A stretch of DNA of 40,582 bases, taken from Candidatus Intestinimonas merdavium (lineage in GTDB: Bacteria > Bacillota > Clostridia > Oscillospirales > Oscillospiraceae). The notes beneath the pieces were generated by a model that saw only the letters and a program-made list of their open reading frames with translations, did not search any database and was not told the DNA's origin. The stretch lies in assembly GCA_019115785.1 (NCBI GenBank), contig DXCX01000014.1, positions 1 to 40,582 of the forward strand, read 5' to 3'. The translations under genes were made by a program, and so were the position numbers. This document shows, one piece after another, positions 16,287-25,010 of the stretch. How positions within the stretch are numbered: the first letter of the stretch is position 1; every line of letters begins with the position of its first letter.

Positions 16287-16874
16287 ATGTCCGCCAAGGA
16301 AGAATTTATCGAGATCTATACCTCAAATATCCATCGGGAAGGGGCTGACGCCCTGTTGGACTATTTGGAGCACAAGTCGGACTTTTTTACCTCGCCGGCC
16401 TCGGCACGATACCACGGGGCCTATGAGGGCGGGCTGTGCGACCACAGCGTCAACGTCTACCACTGTCTCACCGAGTATCTGGCCCGGGAGCGGGTCCAGG
16501 AGCTTTATGGGGTGGAGGTGGCCGGGGAGAGCGTGGCGGTGGCGGCCCTTCTCCACGATCTGTGCAAGGTGGGCTGTTACCGCCAGGGTACCCGGAATGT
16601 GAAGGGTCCCGACGGCAAGTGGCAGGCGGTACCCACCTTTTACTATGAGGATAAGCTCCCCTACGGCCACGGGGAGAAGTCGGTCTATATCATCTCCGGA
16701 TTTATGAAGCTCAAACGGGAGGAGGCCATGGCCATCCGGTGGCACATGGGCTTTTCCGGCGAAGAGGACAAGCGCCTGGTGGGACAGGCCTTCCAGCAAT
16801 ACCCCCTGGCCTTCGCCCTGAGTGTGGCCGATATGGAGGCCACCTACTTTTTGGAAAACGAGGAAGAATCCTGA
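16287..16874 (+). CDS. HD-domain hydrolase
   Basis: A 195-residue HD-superfamily protein. Metal-binding residues appear as His in GLCDHSVNVYH, the HD pair in ALLHDLCKVG, and later His residues in GHGEKSVYII and IRWHMGF. The layout resembles the HD half of YhaM-type 3'-5' exoribonucleases, without the OB-fold domain, so phosphohydrolase or nuclease activity is likely but the substrate is unknown. AAGGAGG lies 8 bp before the ATG. A longer overlapping frame from 15741 is an artefact running antiphase through the transporter gene. Confidence 0.82.
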   Translation: MSAKEEFIEIYTSNIHREGADALLDYLEHKSDFFTSPASARYHGAYEGGLCDHSVNVYHCLTEYLARERVQELYGVEVAGESVAVAALLHDLCKVGCYRQGTRNVKGPDGKWQAVPTFYYEDKLPYGHGEKSVYIISGFMKLKREEAMAIRWHMGFSGEEDKRLVGQAFQQYPLAFALSVADMEATYFLENEEES

Positions 16875-16909
16875 CCCAGAGGCCGGGAGACGCGGAAAGG
16901 AGTTGCTGC

Positions 16910-18301
16910 GTGGTGCGGAAGGAAAAACGGGAAAACGATCTGGGCCGGGACCCGGTAGGGAAGCTGCTGCTTCGGCTGGCGGTGCCTACAGCGACGGCTC
17001 AGCTGGTAAATGCCCTCTACAACATTGTGGATCGCATGTACATCGGCCACATCGAGGGGGTGGGAGATCTGGCCCTGACCGGATTGGGGGTCTGTTTCCC
17101 GGTCATCATGTTCGTCTCCGCCCTGTCCGGTCTGGTGGGCATGGGAGGCGGGTCCCGGGCGGTGGTCCGCATGGGCGCCGGACAGGATGAGGAGGCCAAC
17201 GCCATTTTGGGCGGCTGCGCCACCCTGCTGGTGATCTTATCCGTGCTCTTTACGGTTGTGCTCCAGGTGGTGAAGGAGCCCATGCTCTACCTCTTCGGCG
17301 CCACCGACAACACCATCGGCTACGCCATGGACTATTTGGGGATCTACCTCTCCGGCACCATATTTGTAGAACTCTCTCTGGGACTCAACTTCTTCATCAC
17401 CGCCCAGGGCTTTTCCACCGTGGGTATGGCCACGGTGCTCATCGGGGCGGTGGTCAACATCGTGTTGGACCCGGTGTTCATCTTTGGCCTGAACATGGGA
17501 GTCAGCGGCGCCGCCCTGGCCACCATCACCGCTCAGGCGGTATCGGCGGTGTGGGTGGTCTGCTTCCTCAAGGGACGGCGCACCAAGCTGCGGCTTCAGC
17601 GCCGGTTCGCCAGACTGGACTGGAAGGTTCTCTCCCCTGTGCTGGCCCTGGGTGTGGCCCCTTTTATCATGCAGTCCACGGAGAGTCTGGTGAATATCGC
17701 CTTCAACTCCTCCCTTAAGGCCTATGGCGGAGACCCTGCCGTGGGGGCCATGACCATTTGCTCCAGCATCATGCAGGTTTTCTACCTCCTCTTCCAGGGC
17801 CTATCTCAGGGCGCCCAGCCCATTGTGGGCTATAACTATGGCGCCGGCAATCTGGACCGGGTGAAAAAGACCTTCCGGCTGCTCTTTGTCTGCGCCCTCA
17901 CCTTCAGCACGCTCTCCTGCCTGGCCATCGAGCTTTTCCCCGGCGTCTTTGTGGCTATGTTCAACGACAAGCCCGAGCTGGTGGAGATCGCTGTGTGGAC
18001 CCTGCGGGTATATGCGGCGGGTATGTTTATGCTGGGCGTGCAAAACGCCTGCCAGCAGACCTTTGTGGCCCTAGGACAGGCCAAGATCTCTCTTTTTTTG
18101 GCCCTGCTGCGTAAGATCATTCTTCTCATTCCCCTTGTCTATATCCTGCCTCATTTCCTGGAAAATAAGGTCCTGGCTGTCTTCCTTGCCGAGCCAGCCG
18201 CCGACATTCTGGCTGCCGTCACCACTGGGAGCCTCTTTTTCTGGCGGTTCCCCCGCCTCCTGAGTGCCCGGGCCGCCGAGCTCAGGCAGCAGTCAGCATA
18301 A
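16910..18301 (+). CDS. MATE family multidrug/sodium antiporter
   Basis: A 463-residue, 12-helix MATE transporter of the MepA/NorM-like group. Two homologous halves are seen; LLRLAVPTATAQLVNALYNIVDRMYIGHIEG opens the first and VLALGVAPFIMQSTESLVNIAFN the second, with QGAQPIVGYNYGAG as a family signature. It would export cationic compounds using Na+ or H+. The start chosen is GTG 16910, placed 7 bp after AAAGGAG; the frame stays open upstream through the HD gene, so longer starts are not real. Last gene before the terminator at 18314-18358. Confidence 0.9.
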   Translation: MVRKEKRENDLGRDPVGKLLLRLAVPTATAQLVNALYNIVDRMYIGHIEGVGDLALTGLGVCFPVIMFVSALSGLVGMGGGSRAVVRMGAGQDEEANAILGGCATLLVILSVLFTVVLQVVKEPMLYLFGATDNTIGYAMDYLGIYLSGTIFVELSLGLNFFITAQGFSTVGMATVLIGAVVNIVLDPVFIFGLNMGVSGAALATITAQAVSAVWVVCFLKGRRTKLRLQRRFARLDWKVLSPVLALGVAPFIMQSTESLVNIAFNSSLKAYGGDPAVGAMTICSSIMQVFYLLFQGLSQGAQPIVGYNYGAGNLDRVKKTFRLLFVCALTFSTLSCLAIELFPGVFVAMFNDKPELVEIAVWTLRVYAAGMFMLGVQNACQQTFVALGQAKISLFLALLRKIILLIPLVYILPHFLENKVLAVFLAEPAADILAAVTTGSLFFWRFPRLLSARAAELRQQSA

Positions 18302-18313
18302 CAAAAGAACAGA

Positions 18314-18358
18314 ACACCACCCCATCTCCTGCCATTCCAGCAGGGGGTGGGGTGGTGT
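18314..18358 (+). terminator. Terminator after the MATE gene
   Basis: ACACCACCCC (18314-18323) pairs with GGGGTGGTGT (18349-18358), and CCTGC with GCAGG further in. GGTTTATC follows, a weak T tract. It may serve both convergent units. Confidence 0.65.
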
Positions 18359-18428
18359 GGTTTATCTATAAATTTCCGTCATTGTAAACAGGATGGGAGC
18401 TTGCCAGGGGAGCGAAAAGGACCTGTGG

Positions 18429-19190
18429 TTACTCGTGTCCGTGTCCGTGCCCGGCTCCGTGGCGGCCGCCAGATCCACTTCCCTGACCGGAGGAGGTGGT
18501 CTCCCCGGCGGTCTGGCCATAGCCGTTCCCCTGCCCGCTCCCCTGTCCATATCCCTGCTGGCCATAGGCATGGCCCTGGCAGGCGTCAATGCACTGCTGG
18601 AGCTCCCCCATGGTCATCTCCCCGGCCTCGTCCTGAGTGACGGAGGGGTCCAGGGCGGAGAGGGCCAGATAGGCCCGGTACTTTCCCAGAGAGAGCCCCG
18701 CGTCCCGGGCGGCCTGGGCGTCATCGGTGTCCAGAGTATAGCAGGTTAAACCGGCACTGCCGGCATCGGAGAGGAGCCTCTCACAGTGGCCACTGTCCGC
18801 CGACACGGTGACGGTGACCCCCTCCTCAGACAGCGCGTCAGAAAGGGCGGCGGCGGCCTGGGTCCAGTCCTGGTGGAGGACGGGGGTGGCATCCACCAGG
18901 GCCTGGGCGGTGTCATCATAGCACCGTACCCCTACCACCCGTCCGAAGGCGTTGACGGCCAGCTCCACAGAGGTGTCGGCATCCACACTGACAGCGGCGG
19001 CGGGGGTGGTATAGGCAAGTCCGCCAGCGGCGGTGAGGATCACCAGGGCCAGGGCAGCAAAGGCCGCCGCCATGGGCCGCCGGCGGGGCGCAAAGCGGGT
19101 GCGCCGCCGCTCCAGGGCATCCGACGTCTTATTTTTTAGGTCTGCGTCGGCCCGAACGGCGTCAAAGGCCCGGCGGAGACGCTCATCCAT
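18429..19190 (-). CDS. RsgI-like anti-sigma factor
   Basis: About 253 residues. The N-terminal 40 residues are charged and cytoplasmic, a membrane segment follows at about 41-60 (AAAFAALALVILTAAGGLAY), and then an extracytoplasmic domain opens with VSVDADTSVELAVNAFGRVVGV, the signature of the RsgI/anti-sigma middle domain. The C-terminal 50 residues are a low-complexity Gly/Gln/Ser/His tail ending GHGHGHE, possibly metal-binding. The start chosen is ATG 19190, after GGGAGGTGACGAGG; a GTG at 19199 is in frame but lies inside that Shine-Dalgarno. It overlaps the sigma gene stop, the normal sigma/anti-sigma coupling. Confidence 0.8.
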   Translation of the reverse strand: MDERLRRAFDAVRADADLKNKTSDALERRRTRFAPRRRPMAAAFAALALVILTAAGGLAYTTPAAAVSVDADTSVELAVNAFGRVVGVRCYDDTAQALVDATPVLHQDWTQAAAALSDALSEEGVTVTVSADSGHCERLLSDAGSAGLTCYTLDTDDAQAARDAGLSLGKYRAYLALSALDPSVTQDEAGEMTMGELQQCIDACQGHAYGQQGYGQGSGQGNGYGQTAGETTSSGQGSGSGGRHGAGHGHGHE

Positions 19191-19620
19191 CCTCGTCACC
19201 TCCCAGCTTCTCCCTCAGCATGGCACGGGCCCTGTTGAGGAGGGTATAGACGGTATTGGTGTTCCGGCCCAGCAGGGCACCAATCTCAGGGGCGGAGTAG
19301 CCTTCGTAATAGTGGAGGTACACGGTGTCCCGGTACTTCTGAGGCAGAGAGAGCACCGCCTCCAGCACGCCCCGGTCTTCAGACTCCGGAACGGCTTGGG
19401 CGGTGAGTTCCTCCAGAGGAACGGTGGGCCGCCTGGCCCAGAACCGCAGCAGGTCCCGGCAGGCGTTCAGTGTCACCTGAATGAACCAGGCCTTCTCGTG
19501 CTCGGCGTTCTCGAAGGGCTTGGTATGCTGGAGATATTTGAGGAAAACGGTCTGGAAGATATCCTCGGTATCCTCCCGGTTCTTCAGCCGGACCAGGGGC
19601 AGACGCCGCCGCTGACACAC
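19183..19620 (-). pseudogene. ECF-type sigma factor gene, 5' end missing
   Basis: The frame encodes most of an ECF sigma factor. The remaining part of region 2 (RLKNREDTEDIFQTVFLKYLQ...EKAWFIQVTLNACRDLLR) and a full region 4 (LPQKYRDTVYLHYYEGYSAPEIGALLGRNTNTVYTLLNRAR) are clear. Normal proteins have about 25 more residues before RLKNRED; here the frame is closed by a stop at 19636-19638, and only a poor GTG (19620) without a ribosome-binding site is available. The upstream sequence is instead the end of the secreted-protein gene, which overlaps it in another frame. The likely cause is a deletion that fused the two genes. A shortened product is possible. Confidence 0.72.
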
Positions 19621-19805
19621 CAGCCAGTGCAGTCCTCACCCCAGGGGCAGTCCTGCCCCGACCAGGGACAGACGCCGGTCTGGGTGGCTGTGGTCCATGT
19701 CTGGTGACAGCTCCCGCCGCTGTGCCGGCCGGATGCCGCAGCGGGCACCACCATCGCTGAGAATACCATACCAAAAATCAACAGGCCTGCCAATGCTTTT
19801 TTCAT
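19584..19805 (-). CDS. Small secreted Cys/Trp/Gly-rich protein
   Basis: A 73-residue protein with a signal peptide (MKKALAGLLIFGMVFSAMVVPAAASG, cleavage probably after AAA or AAAS). The short mature part is rich in Cys, Trp and Gly, with repeated CPW units: GVCPWSG, DCPWGEDCTGWC, GGVCPWSG. AAAGGAGGAG precedes the ATG. Its last about 12 codons overlap the truncated sigma gene in another frame, so its present C-terminus may itself be a product of the fusion. It resembles no family I can name; the CPW repeats suggest metal binding or a structural surface peptide. Confidence 0.6.
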   Translation of the reverse strand: MKKALAGLLIFGMVFSAMVVPAAASGRHSGGSCHQTWTTATQTGVCPWSGQDCPWGEDCTGWCVSGGVCPWSG

Positions 19806-20053
19806 ATGAAACTCCTCCTTTTTTGGCCGGGCTTTTGCCCTTTTATATCCAATACGTCTGGGAGGGCCGGATCCATTCAATCTTTAAAAAATTTTTTCCA
19901 ACCCTGGAAGGGACCAGGAGTCCCAAGAAGAATGTAAGAATTCTCCTACTTTTTTCTTAAAAAAGTTATGGTATCGTTTCCTCCACACGAAAGAGATGCC
20001 GTCGGTTCTCTTTTGTCTACTCATCCAATGGACCTATAAGGAGGAAACAAGAC

Positions 20054-20446
20054 ATGAGACGTACCACCCCCGTTTTGCTGCTTTTGGCCATGATGCTGGG
20101 CCTGAGCGCCTGCGGCAATGCCGCCAAGAACACCCCTGCCCCCACCACACCCGCTCCCGTAGAGACGACTACCCCCGTAGAGGAGAGCACCGCCCCCGCA
20201 GATGAGACTGCCGTACCTGCCGAGACCGGTAAGCCCAATGAGGAGGAGCACGCCATCTCCGGTATCATCAACCGCATGGATGACTACCTGGTGCTGTTGG
20301 CCAATGACGAGTATCAGGTTTTCGACCTGGGCCAGGGTGTGAGCACCGATGGCCTGGAGGAGGGAGATGAGGTGACCGTGGTCTACACCGGTACCCTGGG
20401 CGATGAGAAGACGCCCCCCGTGGCCATCGAGATCGACAAAAGCTGA
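20054..20446 (+). CDS. Small lipoprotein with Thr/Pro-rich linker
   Basis: A 130-residue lipoprotein: signal MRRTTPVLLLLAMMLG, lipobox LSAC with Cys20, then a Pro/Thr/Glu/Ala-rich spacer (about 25-65) and a compact domain of about 65 residues (ISGIINRMDDYLVLLANDEYQVFDLG...GDEVTVVYTGTLGD), which looks like a small OB/beta-barrel fold. AAGGAGG lies 8 bp ahead of the ATG, and a strong terminator follows. Function unknown; surface-exposed is inference from the signal. Confidence 0.85.
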   Translation: MRRTTPVLLLLAMMLGLSACGNAAKNTPAPTTPAPVETTTPVEESTAPADETAVPAETGKPNEEEHAISGIINRMDDYLVLLANDEYQVFDLGQGVSTDGLEEGDEVTVVYTGTLGDEKTPPVAIEIDKS

Positions 20447-20470
20447 GCACAAAAACGAAAATAAATCCCT

Positions 20471-20509
20471 GCCGCCGTGGCCCTGTAGTTGCCACGGCGG
20501 CATTTTTTT
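20471..20509 (+). terminator. Intrinsic terminator after the lipoprotein gene
   Basis: GCCGCCGTGGC (20471-20481) pairs with GCCACGGCGGC (20491-20501), followed by TTTTTTT (20503-20509). Confidence 0.92.
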
Positions 20510-20517
20510 GTTATAAT
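20489..20517 (+). promoter_or_regulatory. Promoter of the shikimate-kinase-like gene, nested in the terminator
   Basis: TTGCCA (20489-20494) and consensus TATAAT (20512-20517) are 17 bp apart. The -35 lies in the right arm of the preceding terminator hairpin, and the spacer contains its T run. Confidence 0.62.
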
Positions 20518-20563
20518 ATCCTGATATGTTTTGGACTTTTCTGAGAGAATAGAGGGGTAGGAC

Positions 20564-21058
20564 ATGAAGAATATCGTACTCATCGGCATGCCCGGGGCGG
20601 GCAAGAGCACGGTGGGCGTGCTCCTGGCCAAGACCCTGGGCTACGCGTTTTTAGATACGGACCTGGTGATCCAGGAGCGGGAGGGCAAACTGCTCCAGGC
20701 CTTGGTGGATGAACTGGGTGTGGAGGCCTTTCTGGAGCGGGAGGCCGATGCCATCTGCTCAGTGGATTGCGTCAATACGGTCATTGCGCCCGGGGGGAGC
20801 GCGGTGTGCCGGGACAGGGCCATGGAGCACTTGAAGTCCCTGGGCCGTATCGTCTATCTGCATCTGCCGCTTGAGGAGCTGGAGCACAGGCTCCACAACA
20901 TCAGCACCCGGGGTATCGCTATGGCGCCCGGTGAGACACTGGCCCACATCTACGACTACCGGGCGCCTCTTTACCGGAAGTACGCCGACCTCACTGTGGA
21001 GGTGGGGCGGCAGACCCTGGAGGAGACGGTGGCCCAGGTGCTGGAGACCCTCAAATGA
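20564..21058 (+). CDS. Shikimate-kinase-like P-loop kinase
   Basis: A 164-residue protein of the shikimate kinase fold. The P-loop is GMPGAGKST (residues 8-16), the acid motif is LDTDLVIQ (Asp32/Asp34 region), GGSAV replaces the GGG loop, and [10 protein letters not shown] holds the lid-side arginine. In true AroK an arginine in the FRxxE motif contacts shikimate; here the matching segment is AFLEREAD, with Leu in its place. The protein may therefore act on another substrate even though databases usually call such proteins AroK. No other shikimate-pathway gene is nearby. The next gene starts within about 60 bp. Confidence 0.8.
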   Translation: MKNIVLIGMPGAGKSTVGVLLAKTLGYAFLDTDLVIQEREGKLLQALVDELGVEAFLEREADAICSVDCVNTVIAPGGSAVCRDRAMEHLKSLGRIVYLHLPLEELEHRLHNISTRGIAMAPGETLAHIYDYRAPLYRKYADLTVEVGRQTLEETVAQVLETLK

Positions 21059-21114
21059 GGGCCTCCTTTTTCCCATGTTTGGAACAAAAATCGGAAGAGA
21101 AGGAACGACACCAT

Positions 21115-22899
21115 ATGGATTTTAAGGAATTAGGGCTTATCTCCCCCATTTTGAAGGCACTCGCGGCCCAGGGGTATACCGCGCCCACCCCCATCCAGCG
21201 CCAGGCCATTCCTCCCGCCCTAAAGGGGCGGGATGTGCTGGGCTGCGCCCAGACCGGCACGGGTAAAACCTGTGCCTTCGCCACCCCCATTCTCCAGCGG
21301 CTCAACGCCGACGTGGTGGTGGGCCCCCGGTATATCCGCTCCCTGGTCCTCACACCCACCCGGGAGCTGGCTCTCCAGATCCAGGAGTCCTTTGCCGCCT
21401 ATGGCCGCAATCTGCCTCTGCGCGCCACCGTTATCTTTGGCGGTGTGGGGCAGCAGCCCCAGGTGGATAAGCTGAAGAAGGGTGTGGACATCCTGGTGGC
21501 CACACCGGGACGTCTGCTGGACCTCCAGGGCCAGGGACTGCTGGACCTGAGCCGAGTGGAGATCTTTGTATTGGACGAGGCAGACCGCATGCTGGACATG
21601 GGCTTTATCCACGACGTCCGTCGGGTATTGAAGTTCCTGCCGGAGAAGAAGCAGACCCTCTTCTTTTCGGCCACCATGCCGCCCGAGGTCATGGAGCTGG
21701 TGGACGCGCTGCTCCACGACCCGGCTAAGGTAGAGGTGGACCCGGTGTCCTCTCCGGTGGAGGTCATTGACCAGAAGGTGTGCTTTGTGGATAAGGCCAA
21801 CAAGTCCAAGCTCCTGTCCTACCTGGTGGAGTCTCTGGGGGTGAAGAACGCCCTGGTCTTTACCCGCACCAAGCATGGCGCCAACAAGGTGGCGGGGGAC
21901 CTCAACAAGGCGGGCATTTCCGCCGCCGCCATCCATGGGAACAAGTCCCAGACCGCCCGGCAGCAGGCTCTGGCCGATTTTAAGGGTGGACGTGTAAAGT
22001 GCCTGGTGGCCACCGATATTGCCGCTCGGGGTATCGACATCGAGGAGCTCTCCCACGTCTTTAATTACAACCTGCCCGAGGTGCCCGAGACCTACGTCCA
22101 CCGCATCGGCCGTACCGGCCGGGCGGGCCATGGCGGCACTGCCATCTCCTTTTGCGACTTTGCCGAGCAGGAGTATTTAAAGGGCATTGAAAAGCTCATT
22201 GGACGACCCATCCCGGTGCTGGGAGGACACCCCTGGCCCATGCAGGTCTTTGAGGTGGCTAAGGACGCCAAAGGCCGCACAGTGAACGCCGAGGACGCCG
22301 AGGCCCGTGCCGCCGCCAAGGAGCGGCGGCGTGCCCGGAACGCCGCCAACCAGGCGGGGGCCGAGGAGAAAAAGCGGGAGAAGGCCCGTGCCGCCGCTCC
22401 GGCCCCGGCGCCTCAGCCACCCCAACCTAAGAAGCGTCGGGAGCCCCGGTGGAAGAAGGCGGAGGGCCCCAGCGTACTGGACGCGGTGCTGCCCGAGCGG
22501 ACTGCCGGTCCCGTCGGGGAGGAGTATCACGATTTTTCCCGGCCCGACCCTCTTTCCTCCGACCGCATCATGGATGCCACTGCCCGCCTGTTGGCCCCCC
22601 GCAAGAGCGGGGTGAAGCCGGAGACGGGCCGCAAGGAGGAGGGGCAGAGCCGCTCCCACCGCCGGAAGAAAGGCAAAAAGGGTGGGGAGAGTGCTGTCTC
22701 CGAGAGCCAGACCCAGCGGAAGGTGCGGGAGAGTCAGCCTAAGGCGGCCCCCGCTCCCAAGGCCCAGGCCAAGCGCCGGCATGACCGGGGCCACGGCCCC
22801 CGGGGCGGCCGCCCGGTGATGCCTATGAAGAGCGGCGCGGTGAAGGACTCCACCGAGCAGCCCAGCCTTATGAAGCCCTATTATATCGAGCACGACTGA
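21115..22899 (+). CDS. DEAD-box ATP-dependent RNA helicase with long basic tail
   Basis: A 594-residue RNA helicase of the RhlE/CshA type. The core (1-370) shows the Q motif (FKELGL...APTPIQ), Walker [22 protein letters not shown] in [16 protein letters not shown] in FFSATMP, and HRIGRTGR. After residue about 400 comes a low-complexity Lys/Arg/Ala/Pro-rich region with RRKKGKKGG and [13 protein letters not shown], probably disordered and RNA-binding. The start chosen is ATG 21115, matching the family N-terminus; ATG 21055, which overlaps the kinase stop as ATGA, would add 20 residues and could allow coupled translation. Confidence 0.92.
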   Translation: MDFKELGLISPILKALAAQGYTAPTPIQRQAIPPALKGRDVLGCAQTGTGKTCAFATPILQRLNADVVVGPRYIRSLVLTPTRELALQIQESFAAYGRNLPLRATVIFGGVGQQPQVDKLKKGVDILVATPGRLLDLQGQGLLDLSRVEIFVLDEADRMLDMGFIHDVRRVLKFLPEKKQTLFFSATMPPEVMELVDALLHDPAKVEVDPVSSPVEVIDQKVCFVDKANKSKLLSYLVESLGVKNALVFTRTKHGANKVAGDLNKAGISAAAIHGNKSQTARQQALADFKGGRVKCLVATDIAARGIDIEELSHVFNYNLPEVPETYVHRIGRTGRAGHGGTAISFCDFAEQEYLKGIEKLIGRPIPVLGGHPWPMQVFEVAKDAKGRTVNAEDAEARAAAKERRRARNAANQAGAEEKKREKARAAAPAPAPQPPQPKKRREPRWKKAEGPSVLDAVLPERTAGPVGEEYHDFSRPDPLSSDRIMDATARLLAPRKSGVKPETGRKEEGQSRSHRRKKGKKGGESAVSESQTQRKVRESQPKAAPAPKAQAKRRHDRGHGPRGGRPVMPMKSGAVKDSTEQPSLMKPYYIEHD

Positions 22900-22967
22900 C
22901 CGCCGGCGGCGCCGGCTGGGGATATGGCATCCCTCAACCCCCATGAAAAAGGAGCGCGGACCCATCC

Positions 22968-24842
22968 ATGGATTATTTTGCGGGAGAGTATGACATCGCG
23001 GTGATCGGCGCTGGACATGCCGGCATTGAGGCAGCCCTGGCCGCTGCCCGGCTGGGCCTGCGGACCCTGTGCTTTACGGTGAATCTGGACGCTGTGGGCA
23101 ATATGCCCTGCAATCCCGCCATCGGCGGCACCGGAAAGGGACATCTGGTCCGGGAGCTGGACGCTCTGGGCGGCGAGATGGCGCGGTGTGCCGACAGGGC
23201 CTGCATCCAGTACCGGGTCCTCAATAAGGGAAAGGGCCCTGCTGTGTGGTCCCTCCGGGCGCAGGCTGACCGCCGGGAGTATCAAAAGCTTATGAAGCAT
23301 ACCCTGGAGCTCCAGGAGAACCTGTGGGTGAAGCAGGCTGAGGTGGTGGCCGTCCTCACCGACAAAAAAGGTGCTGTCTCCGGAGTCAAAACGGCCACCG
23401 GAGCCGTCTATACAGTGAGGGCCGCCGTGATATGCACCGGCACCTATCTGGGGGGGCGCACCATCGTGGGGGAGGTCACCCGGGACTCGGGACCCGATGG
23501 TCTGGCCGCTGCCCTCCCCCTCACCGACAGCCTCCGGGCGCTGGGGGTGAGCCTGCGCCGCTTCAAGACGGGCACGCCTCCACGGGTGAACCGCCGCAGC
23601 GTGGACTTTTCCAAGATGGAGCTCCAGCCTGGGGATGAGACGGTGGTGCCCTTCTCCTTTGAGACGGAGGTGCCCCCGGAAAACCGGGCGGTGTGCTATC
23701 TCACTTATACCAATGAGCACACCCATGCCGTCATCCGAGCCAATCTGGACCGCTCCCCCCTCTTTTCCGGAGTCATAGAGGGGGTGGGTCCCCGGTATTG
23801 CCCCTCCATCGAGGACAAGGTGGTCCGATTTGCCGACAAGCCCCGGCATCAGCTTTTTATTGAGCCCATGGGACTGGACACAGAGGAGCTCTACATCCAG
23901 GGTTTTTCCTCCTCCCTCCACGAGGAGGTCCAGGTGGAGATGCTCCATACCATTCCCGGCCTGGAGAAGGCCGAGATGACCAGGTGCGCCTACGCCATTG
24001 AGTATGATTGCTGTGATCCCACCGAGCTCTATCCCACCCTGGAGCATATCAAGGTACCCGGCCTCTACGGCGCGGGACAGTTCAACGGTTCTTCCGGGTA
24101 TGAGGAGGCCGCTGTTCAGGGCTTTGTGGCGGGGGTCAACGCCGCGCTGAAGCTGTTGGGACGTCCCCCTATGGTGCTCACTCGGGACCAGGGCTATATT
24201 GGTGTGCTCATTGATGACTTGGTGACCAAGGGCACCAATGAGCCCTACCGGATGATGACCTCCCGTACCGAGTACCGGCTCTTGTGCCGCCAGGACAACG
24301 CCGACCGGCGGCTGTGCCCGGTGGGGCATGAGATCGGACTTGTCTCCGATGAGCGGTACCGGAGGGTATTGGAGAAGTACGCTGCTGTGGATCGGGAGGT
24401 CAGGCGGCTGGTGAGCACGGGCGTGGCGCCCTCCCCCATGCTCAGCGCCATGCTCACGGAGCGGGGGGAGTCCCCCGCCCGGGACGGCGCCCGGCTGGCT
24501 GACCTGCTGCGGCGGCCCCGGGTGGGCTATACCGATTTGGCCCCATTTGACCCGGACCGGCCTGATCTGCCGGCGGAGGTTACCGAGCAGGTGGAGATTG
24601 CCCTCAAATATGAGGGGTACATTGCCAGGCAGCAGCGGCAGGTGGAGGAGATGCGGAAGCTGGAGACCCGTCCCCTTCCCCCTGATTTGAACTATATGGA
24701 TATCCCGGTTCTTCGCCTGGAGGCCAGGCAGAAGCTCCAGCAGATCCGCCCTCTGAGCTTGGGCCAGGCCAGCCGCATCTCCGGCGTCAGCCCGGCGGAC
24801 GTGGCGGCGCTGATGATTTGGCTGGAGCACCAGAAGGGCTGA
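22968..24842 (+). CDS. mnmG: tRNA uridine-34 5-carboxymethylaminomethyl modification enzyme MnmG
   Basis: A 624-residue MnmG (GidA). With MnmE it builds the cmnm5 side chain on U34 of tRNAs reading split codon boxes, using FAD and folate. The FAD-binding [17 protein letters not shown] is at 13-30, followed by [14 protein letters not shown] with a conserved Cys, the second signature GTFLxG-type [26 protein letters not shown], and the C-terminal helical MnmE/tRNA-binding domain ending [14 protein letters not shown] lies 13 bp upstream of the ATG, a little far. The last 19 codons and the stop are duplicated at 25011-25070. Confidence 0.96.
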   Translation: MDYFAGEYDIAVIGAGHAGIEAALAAARLGLRTLCFTVNLDAVGNMPCNPAIGGTGKGHLVRELDALGGEMARCADRACIQYRVLNKGKGPAVWSLRAQADRREYQKLMKHTLELQENLWVKQAEVVAVLTDKKGAVSGVKTATGAVYTVRAAVICTGTYLGGRTIVGEVTRDSGPDGLAAALPLTDSLRALGVSLRRFKTGTPPRVNRRSVDFSKMELQPGDETVVPFSFETEVPPENRAVCYLTYTNEHTHAVIRANLDRSPLFSGVIEGVGPRYCPSIEDKVVRFADKPRHQLFIEPMGLDTEELYIQGFSSSLHEEVQVEMLHTIPGLEKAEMTRCAYAIEYDCCDPTELYPTLEHIKVPGLYGAGQFNGSSGYEEAAVQGFVAGVNAALKLLGRPPMVLTRDQGYIGVLIDDLVTKGTNEPYRMMTSRTEYRLLCRQDNADRRLCPVGHEIGLVSDERYRRVLEKYAAVDREVRRLVSTGVAPSPMLSAMLTERGESPARDGARLADLLRRPRVGYTDLAPFDPDRPDLPAEVTEQVEIALKYEGYIARQQRQVEEMRKLETRPLPPDLNYMDIPVLRLEARQKLQQIRPLSLGQASRISGVSPADVAALMIWLEHQKG

Positions 24843-24870
24843 GGGCGGCGGGACCTGCGGGGCTGACGCC
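24783..24870. repeat. Direct repeat B, copy 1 (mnmG 3' end)
   Basis: 88 bp covering the last 19 codons of mnmG, the TGA (24840-24842) and 28 bp beyond. It recurs at 25011-25098 with four mismatches, again exactly 228 bp downstream. Three of the four differences are silent third-position changes in the mnmG frame; the fourth changes Lys to Asn. Confidence 0.93.
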
Positions 24871-25010
24871 GGAGGGGCCCCGCGAAGCGGGGCGCGCCGG
24901 CAGGCGCGTACAAGGTTTAGGCCAAAGGGCAAAACCTTGGCGCAGGGGCAATTCACTTGCCCCGAGCATGTAAAAATCATGGGGTCCCCATAAAATTAAG
25001 GGTTTTATGG
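24871..25010 (+). mobile_element. Structured repeat element B, 140 bp, after mnmG
   Basis: This shares with element A (820-967) the conserved tracts GCGTACAAGGT, ACCTTGGCGCAGGGGCAA and TTGCCCCGAGCATGT. Hairpins: H1 GCCCCGC-GAA-GCGGGGC (24877-24893), H2 GCGCC-GGCA-GGCGC (24894-24907), H3 CAAGGTTT...AAACCTTG (24911-24939) with inner GCC/GGC, H4 GGGGCAA-TTCAC-TTGCCCC (24945-24963), H5 CCCCATAAAA...TTTTATGGGG (24986-25012). H5 overlaps the repeat copy by two bases. H1, H2, inner H3 and H5 have different sequences from those in A but still pair, which argues for selection on RNA or single-stranded DNA shape. It lies between mnmG and mnmA and has no coding content. Mobility is inference. Confidence 0.62.

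Noticed and set aside
22881-24980. 699-residue minus-strand ORF opposite mnmG
   Set aside because: Low-complexity His/Gly/Leu-rich translation, no start signal, fully antisense to a clear mnmG. A shadow of GC-rich codon use.
820-25010. Elements A and B as a CRISPR, IS605 or omega-RNA end
   Set aside because: No regular repeat-spacer array, no tnpA/tnpB/iscB gene, and IS605 insertion gives no target duplication. A distant link to such structured mobile RNAs cannot be excluded without a covariance search.
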